Of a stretch of DNA of 64,000 bases, positions 40,358 through 49,648 are shown piece after piece. Each line of letters starts with the position of its first letter. The stretch's first letter is position 1. A program made the translations under genes and the position numbers. The DNA is from Saccharomyces uvarum (taxonomy: Eukaryota > Ascomycota > Saccharomycetes > Saccharomycetales > Saccharomycetaceae), in the NCBI GenBank assembly GCA_947243795.1, contig OX365941.1:310001-374000 (forward strand), read 5' to 3'. The notes under the pieces are model-generated. The model saw nothing but the letters and a program-made list of their open reading frames with translations. It had not been told where the DNA came from and ran no database searches.

Positions 40358-41590
40358 ATGTCTGAAGAAGTATGGAGTGGAAACCAAGGTACCCTGTCTG
40401 TATATGTGAGCAAAGCCAGAGACCTGCCCAATCTGAATAAGCTGGACAAGCAGAATGTGATGCTTAGGTTACGAATAGCTCATATGACAAGAGCAAGTAA
40501 CACTTTACATCGGGCAGGTCAAAATCCTGTTTTCCATTACCTGGAAAAATTCGATATTACCCCCGAAATTAAGCCTCTGATGTACGTGGAGGTCTACTGC
40601 GATAGAAGAAAGAAATCTCCCCTTCCCATTGGGAGATGTGAAATAGATCTGTTAAATGCCATTAGGGCAGACCCGAAGGAAGGGTATTGCACCTGGTACG
40701 AACTGAAAAGAAGTGGGGATGAGTTTGCTGGTACCATATTTATTGAGTTGACGTTCACTCCTAAGGTACCTCGTCTAAACAGAGATGACCTTAACAAAGA
40801 AACGGATAGGTTGGATTCCTCTATGGCAATGAGGCCCATGCCACCATTGCCAACTGAGTTAGAATACGACTATGTCCACGGCTCTACAATGCGACAGGTC
40901 ACCCCGCCATTGAGCGCTACAACTAGTAAGATAAGATCCGAGGGACAATCATATAGAAATGCGAATATTTTTTCAATGTCATCCAAATCCGACACAGCTG
41001 TCTTAGCTAGTGATACTGATCCGATTGTTTTGCCACCAACCTTTGCATCTTCCATGGGGACAACGTCTACCCTAGAGACTAATGACACTGTTATATCGAA
41101 CACTTCAGATACCAAATTCCATTTTGCCAATCTGAGAAAACTAAAGGAAAAGATAAATATTTTCAAGAATCCAGATAGTTCGACAAATAATTGCCAAAAT
41201 GAAGCTAATAAAGTGGACATCGAGGCTCTTCAAAAGGCCATTGGTGTAACCTCCTTGTCTTACGATGATGACGATAATGACGATGACAAAATACAGGAAG
41301 GGTTCTATTCTTCAAGTCATAGGGTTTCGCATAATAACTTAAACCAACCACCATTACCTCCTATACCAACTAGAGACGATCCATCTACTTATTCGAGATC
41401 ACGCACTAGGTCTCCTATACCGAAAGGTAGAGACACCCGCCAGCATTCAGTTCCTTCCAACTCGCATGCTCCTTCATCAGTCCTGAACTCTCCAAAATTA
41501 CCACCACTACCGACTGGTTCAAATTCTAATTTCAGCTCAAGGAAAAATTCTATGTCTCCCACAAGGAGAAGACCACCGCCAAGGTTTTAG
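40358..41590 (+). CDS. INN1: INN1, C2-domain cytokinesis protein for primary septum formation
   Basis: A 410-residue protein (S. cerevisiae Inn1, YNL152W, 409). Residues about 8-130 form a C2-like domain (GTLSVYVSKARDLPNLNKLDKQNVMLRL...). In S. cerevisiae it activates chitin synthase Chs2 during ring contraction. The C-terminal part is disordered and carries Pro-rich motifs (PPLPPIPTRD, PKLPPLPTGS and PTRRRPPPRF at the very end) that bind SH3 domains of Hof1 and Cyk3. An acidic DDDDNDDDK stretch lies near 310. Mitotic-exit kinase sites (SP/TP) are scattered in the tail. Confidence 0.96.
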   Translation: MSEEVWSGNQGTLSVYVSKARDLPNLNKLDKQNVMLRLRIAHMTRASNTLHRAGQNPVFHYLEKFDITPEIKPLMYVEVYCDRRKKSPLPIGRCEIDLLNAIRADPKEGYCTWYELKRSGDEFAGTIFIELTFTPKVPRLNRDDLNKETDRLDSSMAMRPMPPLPTELEYDYVHGSTMRQVTPPLSATTSKIRSEGQSYRNANIFSMSSKSDTAVLASDTDPIVLPPTFASSMGTTSTLETNDTVISNTSDTKFHFANLRKLKEKINIFKNPDSSTNNCQNEANKVDIEALQKAIGVTSLSYDDDDNDDDKIQEGFYSSSHRVSHNNLNQPPLPPIPTRDDPSTYSRSRTRSPIPKGRDTRQHSVPSNSHAPSSVLNSPKLPPLPTGSNSNFSSRKNSMSPTRRRPPPRF

Positions 41591-41685
41591 TCTTAACCTT
41601 ACTGATGGAGAGAAAGGGCATTATTTCTGTAATACTATTATATACTAAATCAACGATTACTAATTTTACCTAAAATTGTTAGTTT

Positions 41686-41696
41686 TTTTATGTTTT
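41686..41696 (+). other. candidate ARS consensus sequence
   Basis: TTTTATGTTTT matches the 11-bp ACS (WTTTAYRTTTW) at every position, with a T-rich 5' extension and a following G that also match the extended ACS. It sits in the convergent INN1-RPC31 gap, a usual place for yeast origins. Chance matches are common, so this is only a candidate. Confidence 0.3.
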
Positions 41697-41828
41697 GGAA
41701 TGCGTAAGTGTATTTGTTGTATAATGCTGCGCTTTAATTACAAAAGAAAAAATGCTAATTTACAAAATTGACATGTATATTGTTTGAAGAATATGCCAAA
41801 AAAATGGCAAATCGCTACGAGTTTTCAA

Positions 41829-42611
41829 TTAAAAGGCAGCTTCTTCGGTCGCTTCCTCTTCCTCACCGTAGTCATCATCATCACCGTTATTGAAATACTT
41901 TTCAGCGTTGTAATCGTCATCATCTTCTTCGTCTTCATCTTCTTCAAAATCGTCGTCTGCCAAATCATCGTCGTCACCATCTCCTGTTTTGTTAGCTTCC
42001 TTTGTCGCAGCACCGCCAGTGGTGGTGGCGTCATCTGCATCATCAGCTAATTCCTTTAATTTGGCCAACATGGAAAGTCCAATGTTTTCGTCTTGTAATC
42101 CTGTACCAGTGAAAACGTTATCAGAATTACTAAATTTTGAGATGGTCAATAGTTTTTTCTTGTTGATCCCCATAACATTATACAGTTCATTGGGGAAGAG
42201 ATTCAAATTATATGGATGGTCATCAACAGAGACACCTATTTTCCTTTTTTTTATATATTTGTCAGAGTACCTTTGTATGCCATCGTTGCTATCGTCTTCA
42301 TCCAAGATTATATTGTTTTTGTGCTTACCCGATGCCTTCTTGTTTTTTTTGTTATCTTGTTGATCTATTATCAAGTTCATTGATCCGGTGTAAAATGGAC
42401 CATCTTTTACAGTCTTTGCAAAATTGATGTACTTTATAGCTAAGGATCTTTCTTTATTGGTTATTGGACCATTTATTGGTAATGGAATGGACGGGAACTC
42501 CGTAATATGATTCTTGCCCACATCTCCATAACCCAACCCAAAGGGCAGATTGCTCATATAGTTATTACCACTGCCTCTACCACCACCACCACCGCCTCTA
42601 AAGGAACTCAT
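41829..42611 (-). CDS. RPC31: RPC31, RNA polymerase III subunit C31
   Basis: A 260-residue protein homologous to Rpc31 (YNL151C, 251), part of the C82-C34-C31 subcomplex needed for Pol III initiation. The Gly/Arg-rich start (MSSFRGGGGGGRGSGNN) and the conserved core (LPFGLGYGDVG, FPSIPLPINGPITNKERSLA, YTGSMNLI) are typical. The last 60 residues are almost all Asp and Glu, the acidic tail that contributes to initiation. The acidic tail gives a plus-strand Val/Ile ORF shadow. A PAC box, first named for genes of polymerases A and C, is upstream. Confidence 0.96.
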   Translation of the reverse strand: MSSFRGGGGGGRGSGNNYMSNLPFGLGYGDVGKNHITEFPSIPLPINGPITNKERSLAIKYINFAKTVKDGPFYTGSMNLIIDQQDNKKNKKASGKHKNNIILDEDDSNDGIQRYSDKYIKKRKIGVSVDDHPYNLNLFPNELYNVMGINKKKLLTISKFSNSDNVFTGTGLQDENIGLSMLAKLKELADDADDATTTGGAATKEANKTGDGDDDDLADDDFEEDEDEEDDDDYNAEKYFNNGDDDDYGEEEEATEEAAF

Positions 42612-43517
42612 TCTTGATTGGTGTATGTATGATTACTATTATTAACTTTTATTATATTTCTACTGTATTGTACTCCATGGCTGTTGCGATGAGGATTATT
42701 TTTTTTCATCGTTTTTCAGTTGTCTCATAATTTTTTCCGCCAGTTTAATAATTGCAATCCGGAGGGCCACATAAGATAGTATTCGGACACATACTGAATA
42801 TGCATACGTCAACACTTCGAAGAGGGAATACAGGGGTTTTCCTCAAGTTATATAGAGATAGAAATTGGCAGAGCACCCCGGGACCTTGAGTTAAATCAGG
42901 CTGCAGTTGATTCAACTGTTTGTAATCTTGCACTCACTGCGGCCTTGAGAATTGGGCGGTAATTCCGATGTCGACGTTGTATAATACACCCACACCGGCA
43001 AGTATAAGGTACGAACAGACTATGCAATGCATTGTGCTATTGCTGTACAATTTTTTTTGTACACTATGGCATGCATTCCTAAGACGATATTCCTTAGGAA
43101 CTTTTCAGACGTTACACTTCTAAAGTAGATTAGGTTCTCTTGTGGAAGAGAAACTCGCCCAATTTGTCTACATATGTATTTATGTATGTGCCGCCTTGTT
43201 ATATCTAATCCATTAATTTCTTATACATTAGCGCAACTAAACATTTAAATAAGAATTCCTCTAAACCAAAGGTCTCACCGTTGAAATCAGGTCTGCCATG
43301 CTCATGTAAATGACTCGTCACGTGCCCACCGACTGACTTCAAGCAAAGCGTTAGTAGCCATCTCGACACACGAGCATGAGAGTAAGCCAGCACAGCACGG
43401 TCAATAATTGTATTTTGCATGAGAAGAGTATGAAAAAACTAAGAACAAACTATGACGTTGATTAAAAAAGAACAAACTATGCGTTGATTAAAAAAGAACA
43501 CAGATATATAAAGAAGC
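42612..43517. promoter_or_regulatory. 906-bp region: RPC31 promoter with PAC box, PGA2 3' flank
   Basis: GCGATGAG at 42686-42693 is a PAC core about 75 bp before the RPC31 ATG. The remainder has only short chance ORFs, including a minus-strand ORF of 71 codons at 43205-43420 that I do not recognise. At 43444-43496 it holds a near-perfect 27-bp tandem duplication. I found no tRNA B box despite the length. Confidence 0.55.
43444..43496. repeat. tandem duplication of a 26-27-bp unit past PGA2
   Basis: The unit beginning AACAAACTATG and ending GATTAAAAAAG occurs at 43444-43470 and again at 43471-43496. The second copy lacks one A. It lies just past the PGA2 stop, probably within its 3' UTR. Confidence 0.9.
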
Positions 43518-43907
43518 TTAATCTTCCAGCAGTTCCTCGATATCTGCGTCACTATCTGGATCCACTCCTTGTTGCTTTTGTTTAGCCTCTTCCAGAGCCT
43601 TTTCGAAAAACTCCTGTTGTTTCTTCACCCTTTGTCTGGTCTTCTTACCCCAACCGAAAGAAGTCGTTTCTGCTACCGAAGGTCCGTCTAGTTTATCGAT
43701 CAGCTCCTCAGACTTCTTTTCCTCTTTCTCCCGTTTGTCGTGTTCCACTTGAGCGGCCAATTGCTTCTTAGCCAATTCTCTGGACGCTATATTTCTCACC
43801 AACATGTAACCACCCACGATCATCACCAATCTTATGAAATGTTTGTAATCATAGTTGATTATTTTGGTTACGAGGGTCTCTATCCAAGTTCCCGCCACTT
43901 CAGACAT
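43518..43907 (-). CDS. PGA2: PGA2, ER/nuclear-envelope membrane protein
   Basis: A 129-residue protein, matching S. cerevisiae Pga2 (YNL149C) in length and ends. In that species it is essential and needed for maturation of Gas1 and other secretory proteins; its molecular role is not firmly known. One hydrophobic segment (HFIRLVMIVGGYMLVRN) lies at about residues 20-36. The rest is a highly charged helix (KKQLAAQVEHDKREKEEKKSEEL), a GWGKKTRQRVKKQQEFFE block and an acidic end (DPDSDADIEELLED). Confidence 0.94.
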   Translation of the reverse strand: MSEVAGTWIETLVTKIINYDYKHFIRLVMIVGGYMLVRNIASRELAKKQLAAQVEHDKREKEEKKSEELIDKLDGPSVAETTSFGWGKKTRQRVKKQQEFFEKALEEAKQKQQGVDPDSDADIEELLED

Positions 43908-44049
43908 ATTTTTCTATCACTTGAACAGCTCTTATGCAACAACAAGAAGCTGTCTCAAAGAAACCACCTACTGGTAGAAATAGGTACAAGTATTGTGTTG
44001 ACATCGGATAGAGATCACTAGCAAACCGCCACCGCGCTAATTCCACATT

Positions 44050-44793
44050 TCAAATTTCACCATCGCTCTCTTCATCATGATGAACGGCCCCTTCATTTTC
44101 GGCTAGAATCTCCACTGCCCTCGGCCGCACAAACGATCCGTGACCCGGCGCCACAGGCCCGAACAGGGTCACTCCCTGGACGCACCCAGCGTTTTTGCCC
44201 GTGGCCTCGGCGAACTCGACACCGCACCACGTGCCAGTCGCACCCGACGGCAGCGGCCCCACGTACCGCAGCACGGCCTCGCGGGGCGCGCGACCGTCTG
44301 CCGTGACCCGGCAAGCGCGGCCGATAGCCGCCGTTAGCTGCTCGCGGGCGTACGCCTCGTCCTGCAGCGTCTGTGCAGCACGTTGGCTCTGCTGAGCAAC
44401 GTCGAACCTGCCGTACCCGTGGGCCATCTTCCATCGCAAGACGGACTGGTCTCTTTGCAAGTAGTCCTCTTCGCTGATCCCCTGCGCTGGTGCAGGTTCA
44501 TCGGCCTGCGCGGCCAGTTGGTTCGTGACCGAGTGTGCGTTAGTGTCTGTGGCCACGACAACCAGCGTCTCCGCGGAGGCCAAAAAGCTGTCGTCCGCAT
44601 CCGCATCCGCTTCTTCCTTCTTCACGTGACATATCTCCTTGTTGTCATACTGTCTCTTCACTACCAAGTCCATGTCGCTGGGCTCAATCCCGGTGATGTG
44701 GTAAAGCTTCTCTTTAAACTCGCTCAGTTTGAGCACCCGCGGGAAGTCCTTCTCCGTGTGAACCAATTCGCTCTCTATGATAACCCTGACCAT
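44050..44793 (-). CDS. ALF1: ALF1, tubulin-folding cofactor B
   Basis: A 247-residue protein (S. cerevisiae Alf1, YNL148C, 254). Cofactor B binds alpha-tubulin after its release from the chaperonin. The N-terminal 80 residues are ubiquitin-like, the middle is helical (about 110-155), and the CAP-Gly domain spans about 173-230 (RYVGPLPSGATGTWCGVEFAE...GHGSFVRP). The usual GKNDG motif that contacts the tubulin C-terminus reads GKNAG at 199-203. The part coding the middle and the CAP-Gly domain (about 44090-44440) is strikingly GC-rich compared with its neighbours, with many GCG, CGC and GCC codons. The frame is intact. Confidence 0.95.
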   Translation of the reverse strand: MVRVIIESELVHTEKDFPRVLKLSEFKEKLYHITGIEPSDMDLVVKRQYDNKEICHVKKEEADADADDSFLASAETLVVVATDTNAHSVTNQLAAQADEPAPAQGISEEDYLQRDQSVLRWKMAHGYGRFDVAQQSQRAAQTLQDEAYAREQLTAAIGRACRVTADGRAPREAVLRYVGPLPSGATGTWCGVEFAEATGKNAGCVQGVTLFGPVAPGHGSFVRPRAVEILAENEGAVHHDEESDGEI

Positions 44794-45066
44794 GCTCCTC
44801 TTCTTGCGTTTGCCCCTCTGCCTTCTTCGTTAAGTAGTTTGTTCTTGTTCTTGTCTCTTGCATTTTTCAACTATTGCCAAACTGCCTGTGCCGAGCGGAA
44901 AAAAGTAGCCTTCTTTCAAAGAGAAGGCGAAAAAACTAAAGCTGAAAAAAACAGAAAACGGGAAACCACTACTAAGTATAAGCATGTAAGTGTTTGTATC
45001 AGCACGGTGAGAGAAAAAGTTATCTGGTAGCGGCACTTTCTTTACCACACACAATACTAAACGAAC

Positions 45067-45512
45067 ATGAACCAGCAATACTCCGTATGTTTCCCCCCTC
45101 CTATCTTCCCCTGTATCGCTCCCTTCCTTTTATTCTATATTACTAACGTCGTTATGGTATAACCACAACTTTTTAAACGAAGAGATCAGAAAATAGACCG
45201 CAACAGCAACGGAAAAAATTCGAAGGTCCCAAGAGAGAAGCCATCCTAGATCTATCCAAGTACAAAGACTCCAAGATACGTGTTAAACTAATGGGTGGTA
45301 AACTAGTTATAGGTGTCCTTAAAGGTTATGATCAATTGATGAATTTGGTCCTTGACGAAACCGTAGAATACATGTCCAATGCTGACGATGAAAGCAACAC
45401 TGAACAGGTTTCTAAAAATGCGAGGAACCTTGGGTTGACTGTTATAAGAGGTACCATCCTCGTATCTTTAAGTTCCGCCGAAGGCTCTGATGTACTATAT
45501 ATGCAAAACTAA
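45067..45512 (+). CDS. LSM7: LSM7, Sm-like protein of the Lsm1-7 and Lsm2-8 rings, spliced
   Basis: Exon 1 is 45067-45084 (MNQQYS), the intron is 45085-45182 and exon 2 is 45183-45512. The product is 115 residues, the same as S. cerevisiae Lsm7 (YNL147W). Lsm7 is in both the cytoplasmic Lsm1-7 ring for mRNA decay and the nuclear Lsm2-8 ring on U6 snRNA. The Sm1 motif (KDSKIRVKLMGGKLVIGVLKGYDQLMNLVLDE) and the Sm2 motif (LGLTVIRGTILVSLS) are present. A Gln/Arg/Lys-rich tail precedes them. The ATG was chosen because splicing joins it in frame to the conserved RSENRPQQQRKKF. Confidence 0.95.
45085..45182 (+). other. LSM7 intron, 98 nt
   Basis: GTATGT at 45085-45090, TACTAAC branch site at 45141-45147, and AAG acceptor ending at 45182, which is the first AG after the branch site. 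It is a phase-0 intron after codon 6. Confidence 0.93.
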
Positions 45513-45823
45513 GTTTAATAATATACTTTCCTATGCAATGTGTGTACTTGAAAACAAAATTAAAATGATGGTTTGCTTCCTCTTACGTAGTATATATATA
45601 TTCACTGTGTAGTTTTGTTCTCTTTTTTTTTCCCGGCAACTTAAACCAAAACGAGAGAACAAGAGAAAAACTAGAATAGAGAGTTACGCTTAGCTCATTC
45701 GTTATACAGTGGGTGCAGATCAACCACATCAGAACCAAAGTAGTTACGAAGCCTTTTAGAGGGACGGTATAAACACGCACAATACTTTAAGTTATTTACA
45801 GACCCGCCTCCGTCTCCCTCAAC
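45513..45823. other. LSM7 3' flank and YNL146W promoter
   Basis: 311 bp. A minus-strand frame of about 65 codons (45583-45780) has a GTG at its expected start and its first ATG only at 45729, so I do not call it, although S. cerevisiae has a small annotated ORF (YNL146C-A) near this place. No other feature is seen. Confidence 0.35.
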
Positions 45824-46126
45824 ATGAGCAACGCTAAGCATACCATCTCTCATCATATAGAATTCAAAAGAATCATTAACCTTGTTCTTTTCTTCATAAT
45901 AATAGCGTTGATTTTTCAGAACTCTGCATATTTCAGGACGGCATTCCAAAAACTACTCTCAGGGTTTTACAAAAACAATCATCAAGGCCCTGCCAGTAGT
46001 GAAAGACCATTGCCTATCTTTTCAGAAAACTTGATAGATTTCGACGACGTTAACGTAGTAGACAAGACAAGATTATCCATCTTTTTGGTTTTCTGTTTCA
46101 TCATTACCATACCGTTTATGGTATAA
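45824..46126 (+). CDS. YNL146W homolog, small two-helix membrane protein
   Basis: A 100-residue protein at the place and with the length of S. cerevisiae YNL146W, whose function is unknown. Hydrophobic segments are near residues 18-33 (IINLVLFFIIIALIFQ) and 83-100 (LSIFLVFCFIITIPFMV), the second running to the end of the protein. The middle is polar. This is consistent with an ER or other endomembrane protein having both ends in or close to the bilayer. Kept length and hydrophobic pattern in two species support a real gene. Confidence 0.8.
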   Translation: MSNAKHTISHHIEFKRIINLVLFFIIIALIFQNSAYFRTAFQKLLSGFYKNNHQGPASSERPLPIFSENLIDFDDVNVVDKTRLSIFLVFCFIITIPFMV

Positions 46127-46539
46127 ACGAGCAAAGTTTAAACTTTTTTTCCGTTATCACTTGAAACACATCCAAGTACAATAGCAGCAACCTTTCGCAT
46201 TCAACACACTGGCATTTTTCCCTTTCCGTTAAGTGCATGCATATGACACCGTTTTTTTTTTCAATTTTAAAACCGTGTAATTACCCTTTTGGGAAAATTA
46301 CATGGCACGGAAGCAATAAGGAAAGCCAACAACCATACAGAAATGAAACATGCATAGTGACGGTAGAAAAAACAACAAAAAAGCAACAACCGTAGTGGTA
46401 CCAGATACATTTTGTATATAAAGTCAACGAAGAATCGATATGTTCCAATCGAATTCCTCTCACTCTTCCCTCTCACTTAGTAATCAATAAGAAACCATCC
46501 AAGAACTACTGCCCATCAAACAAACAAACATCAATAACA
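46127..46539 (+). promoter_or_regulatory. MFA2 a-specific promoter region
   Basis: 413 bp holding the alpha2-Mcm1 operator (46274-46304), pheromone-response-like TGAAACA sites at 46162-46168 and 46344-46350, and TATATAAAG at 46415-46423. The TATA element is about 120 bp before the MFA2 ATG. Confidence 0.75.
46274..46304. promoter_or_regulatory. alpha2-Mcm1 (a-specific gene) operator of MFA2
   Basis: Two outer alpha2 half-sites, CGTGTAATT (46274-46282) and AATTACATG (46296-46304), flank an Mcm1 P-box CCCTTTTGGG (46284-46293). This is the 31-bp layout that represses a-specific genes in alpha and a/alpha cells and activates them through Mcm1 in a cells. Confidence 0.92.
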
Positions 46540-46656
46540 ATGCAACCAGTCACCGCCGTCTCTGCCCAAGCTTCCCAAAAGGACAAGTCTTCTGAAAAGA
46601 AAGACAACTATATCATCAAGGGCCTATTCTGGGACCCTGCCTGTGTTATCGCTTAA
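46540..46656 (+). CDS. MFA2: MFA2, a-factor mating pheromone precursor
   Basis: A 38-residue precursor. The N-terminal propeptide is MQPVTAVSAQASQKDKSS, and the C-terminus carries the mature a-factor YIIKGLFWDPAC followed by VIA, giving a CVIA CAAX box. The Cys is farnesylated, VIA removed and the end methylated; the propeptide is then cut and the peptide exported by Ste6. The Leu in KGLFW is the MFA2 form (MFA1 has Val). The mature peptide is as in S. cerevisiae, while the propeptide differs at several positions. The alpha2-Mcm1 operator upstream confirms the call. It was found by eye because the ORF is very short. Confidence 0.98.
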   Translation: MQPVTAVSAQASQKDKSSEKKDNYIIKGLFWDPACVIA

Positions 46657-46941
46657 AAAGATTACCTGTTACAAAAAAACAAAACCAATACTTTTACCTT
46701 TCTCCTTTCACGTGTTGCTGGCAAACTATTTCATTCTATTTCTTTCTTTCATTAGCTCATTATTTTATACTATACATATATATTTGTAATTATTCCTGTC
46801 ATTGTTAAAACATTTTTTTTTTCTTCCATATTTTCACTTTTTTCGGACGGCAACACAACAGCCGCCGACCGTGGGAGCTACTTTTGTATTCTTTTCTTTT
46901 TTTTCCTGCTTGCTATTAAATTTTTATAAAACATGCCTAAT

Positions 46942-49140
46942 TCATAAAATCGTAACTTCGTTAGTTTTGTCGTGAGAGTGGAAAACCTTGACACCGGTTT
47001 TCAAAAGACCACACGACCCCACTAGATAAGGCTTTAAATAATGGTTTTTCATATGCCTCAAATCCTTACTGTTTTCGTGGCCGTGGATTCTTATTGGTAG
47101 ATTATTCGTTTCGTAAGCCGGTGGTGGTGCCGGTTTGAAAATGACCTTGCCTGTCCATGGGTGGTCTTCTGTCAATGGTTTAATGCATCGCAACGAATCT
47201 TTGATGTATCTCTTTCTTGAAATAGGTTCCATGGCAGGGGCCCATTTCAAAGGATTATCAAAGTGCCTTCTGTGCCTATTTTTTGATGATCTTTTCCTTG
47301 GTGCATCATGATTGGTACCGCCAGATACCGGGGATACAGTCCCGTATTCATCAAAATCCGCAGCCCCAAGATGGAACTCTCTCTCATCCAAAGTAATTAA
47401 TCTATTAATGCCGTCATCTTCTCCATATTCTTCTTCATCGTCGTCGTTATAGTTTCCATCATCTTCGTCTTCGTCTTCGTCGTCACCACTGAACCCCTCT
47501 TCACGAATTGTGCGGTCCGCCAAATTTAAGAGTGACGGGGACGGGTCTCTTATACTGTCTTGTGACAAGTCATGACCGCTAATTTTCAGTATCGAGAAAT
47601 CACAGTGCAACGGATCCATGGAGTTTGAGCCCGATCTGCTTCTGAAATTTTCATGAATAGAAGACTGTGACGTTAAGACGGAGTGTGCTGTGGGTGAAAA
47701 AACGGGGGATACCAAAGAAATATCGGTATTGATTGTGCTTCCGTTATCGTCTAGTTCCTCCTGAACACTGTTCAGTTCGCTCGATCTCCTTATCTGTTCA
47801 ACAGTCTTGTTTGAGTTTCTCCTTGAACTGGAATTTGTCTTGAAGAAATTCCGTAGTTTTGATGTAAACAAGCCACATATCTCACCTTCGGAATTTTTCC
47901 TCGTAGCCAAATCAGCATTACTCGGCCCATTCGTGTCATGACTCACAGACGAAGATGGCGATAATAAGCTTAAGCTTCTTGATCTTGATTTATTTTTTGG
48001 ACGTTCGTTGACATTAGCAGCATTGGGCAGAACGGAGGAGGTGTTGAATCTTCTTAAAGTTGGAGCATGAGAGTGAGAATTACTCCTCTTCTTGTTCTTG
48101 TTCTTGTTCTTGTTCTTGGTCTTGTTCTGGTGCCTGTCCTTGTTTGCGGGTATTCTTGCTCTTGCATGTCTTCTTCTGGGGACGCTTCTATATGTGGGCA
48201 ACTCTCGTAGCTCCAAATCCAAGGAGAGCGATATTCCCATGTTCAAATACATTGCCCAGTTTATTAGTTCGTCCACGTAGGAGAACTGCACCAGGAACTG
48301 CAGTCCCTCACAGCGCATTCTCAGAACGAAATCTCTTGATGAATAATCTATGGGTAAGCCAACTTTTGCGCATTGCAGGGAATAGCTTTTGCAGAGGTGC
48401 TCGTTTGATAGAAATCTGGATTTATCTTGAGCCACTGTCCTGCATATTCTATCTTTATCGTATTTATCGAACTGGTAAGTGGTCTTTCCTGTGAACGCTG
48501 TCAGTAGAGACCTGGTTGCATGATGACGGTCGCTGGTGCCCTTAAAATAGTGGTGGTGGTCAGACATATCACCACCGCGGTAGTTCTTAATATCCTTGGT
48601 CAATGAGTCGTCGATGGCGTAAAAGTTTATTTGGGTAGAGTTCAGTTGCAGGATAAAGTTGTTCCATAACCTGGAGTTAGCACTTTCAAAGGGCGTGAGC
48701 TTCTCCATTTTCATGGACACCACAGTGTAGTGTTCCACCGACGGCGTATAGCTTGGAGGTTTCACGGAAGTGGGGCACGGACGACAATGCTCATAGATGG
48801 GGTACCTGATGACTTTCGACGGATTGGCCAAGTCGTAGCATGGAGGCTCCACAGGATACGGGTCTATGCAGTAGAGCACGTTATTGTCGGTAGCACCGAC
48901 ATCAAACGTGGGCCGTGGCTCCAACATCGTATTGATGATGCCCGTGTCAGCGTCTGTTATACCGTCAATATGATTAAATTCCACCTTCTGAAGCGGATAA
49001 TCCAGAGTGGAGGCGCTGGTGTAGCTAGAACAGACAAACTCTTCGCTCATAGAGCTGGAAGAAGCCGTCTGCGAAAGCTTCAACGCACTGACATCCCCCC
49101 CGTCACGATCTGCCGTCATTCCAAAAATGCTGAAGGACAT
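46942..49140 (-). CDS. YNL144C homolog, PH-domain protein of unknown function
   Basis: A 732-residue protein homologous to S. cerevisiae YNL144C (740), paralog of YHR131C. A pleckstrin-homology domain lies at about 135-310 ([14 protein letters not shown]...[20 protein letters not shown]... [21 protein letters not shown]), with an insert of His/Ser/Thr. It is followed by a basic, Arg-rich region with alternating Lys-Asn (about 335-355), then acidic patches ([19 protein letters not shown] near 565). Two PY-like or Pro-rich motifs, PPCYD and KPPSYTP, occur near the start and PPPAYETN near the end; these could recruit Rsp5. No enzymatic domain is seen; the role is unknown. Confidence 0.92.
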   Translation of the reverse strand: MSFSIFGMTADRDGGDVSALKLSQTASSSSMSEEFVCSSYTSASTLDYPLQKVEFNHIDGITDADTGIINTMLEPRPTFDVGATDNNVLYCIDPYPVEPPCYDLANPSKVIRYPIYEHCRPCPTSVKPPSYTPSVEHYTVVSMKMEKLTPFESANSRLWNNFILQLNSTQINFYAIDDSLTKDIKNYRGGDMSDHHHYFKGTSDRHHATRSLLTAFTGKTTYQFDKYDKDRICRTVAQDKSRFLSNEHLCKSYSLQCAKVGLPIDYSSRDFVLRMRCEGLQFLVQFSYVDELINWAMYLNMGISLSLDLELRELPTYRSVPRRRHARARIPANKDRHQNKTKNKNKNKNKKRSNSHSHAPTLRRFNTSSVLPNAANVNERPKNKSRSRSLSLLSPSSSVSHDTNGPSNADLATRKNSEGEICGLFTSKLRNFFKTNSSSRRNSNKTVEQIRRSSELNSVQEELDDNGSTINTDISLVSPVFSPTAHSVLTSQSSIHENFRSRSGSNSMDPLHCDFSILKISGHDLSQDSIRDPSPSLLNLADRTIREEGFSGDDEDEDEDDGNYNDDDEEEYGEDDGINRLITLDEREFHLGAADFDEYGTVSPVSGGTNHDAPRKRSSKNRHRRHFDNPLKWAPAMEPISRKRYIKDSLRCIKPLTEDHPWTGKVIFKPAPPPAYETNNLPIRIHGHENSKDLRHMKNHYLKPYLVGSCGLLKTGVKVFHSHDKTNEVTIL
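48085..48131 (-). repeat. TTCTTG hexanucleotide repeat in the YNL144C homolog
   Basis: Nearly perfect TTCTTG units, on the minus strand coding alternating Lys and Asn. The first and last units are imperfect. Confidence 0.85.
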
Positions 49141-49624
49141 ATTCCAAAACAGCCTGTATTTCTCTTCTGTCTTGCTATTTGAAGTAAAAGTATGTTATAC
49201 TATTTTCTCTTGCCTACGAGTAGAAACTAAAATCAAGAACTACAACTACATAAAGAGAACCACGCTGAAAGATGAACGACAAAGCAAGAGTGCGAGCTAA
49301 AGCAAAAGAAACAACACGCCGTATATATTTACGAAAGCCCAGCGTGAACATCTGCCACACTCTATCCCTTAGCGAAGAGCGGAATGTATGCGTATACAAA
49401 GAGTTTTTCACGATGCCGGCCCCCCACACTTTCTTACTTGATCAAGCAAGAGCAGATCTGTTTGGTTTCCTTTGCGCAGGGGGCATGAAGGAGGTAATGG
49501 GCGGAAGAAAGCCGACAGTAGGCACAAATAATAGGAGCAGGCCACAGAGCGCAAGCGCGGAGGGGCAACAGCAACCGCAGGGAAAAAAAAATCGCTCTTA
49601 TTTTTTGAATTCCGTCTCTCGGCC

Positions 49625-49648
49625 GGGCCACCCGGTGGGCCACCCGGT
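49625..49648. repeat. perfect 12-bp tandem duplication, GC-rich
   Basis: GGGCCACCCGGT at 49625-49636 is repeated exactly at 49637-49648, with a related GGGTGACCCGG at 49684-49694. The local block 49615-49700 is far richer in GC than its flanks. Confidence 0.92.

Noticed and set aside
45583-45780. 65-codon minus-strand ORF between LSM7 and the YNL146W homolog
   Set aside because: It begins with GTG; the first ATG is 17 codons in. A small S. cerevisiae ORF is annotated near here, but I cannot confirm equivalence.
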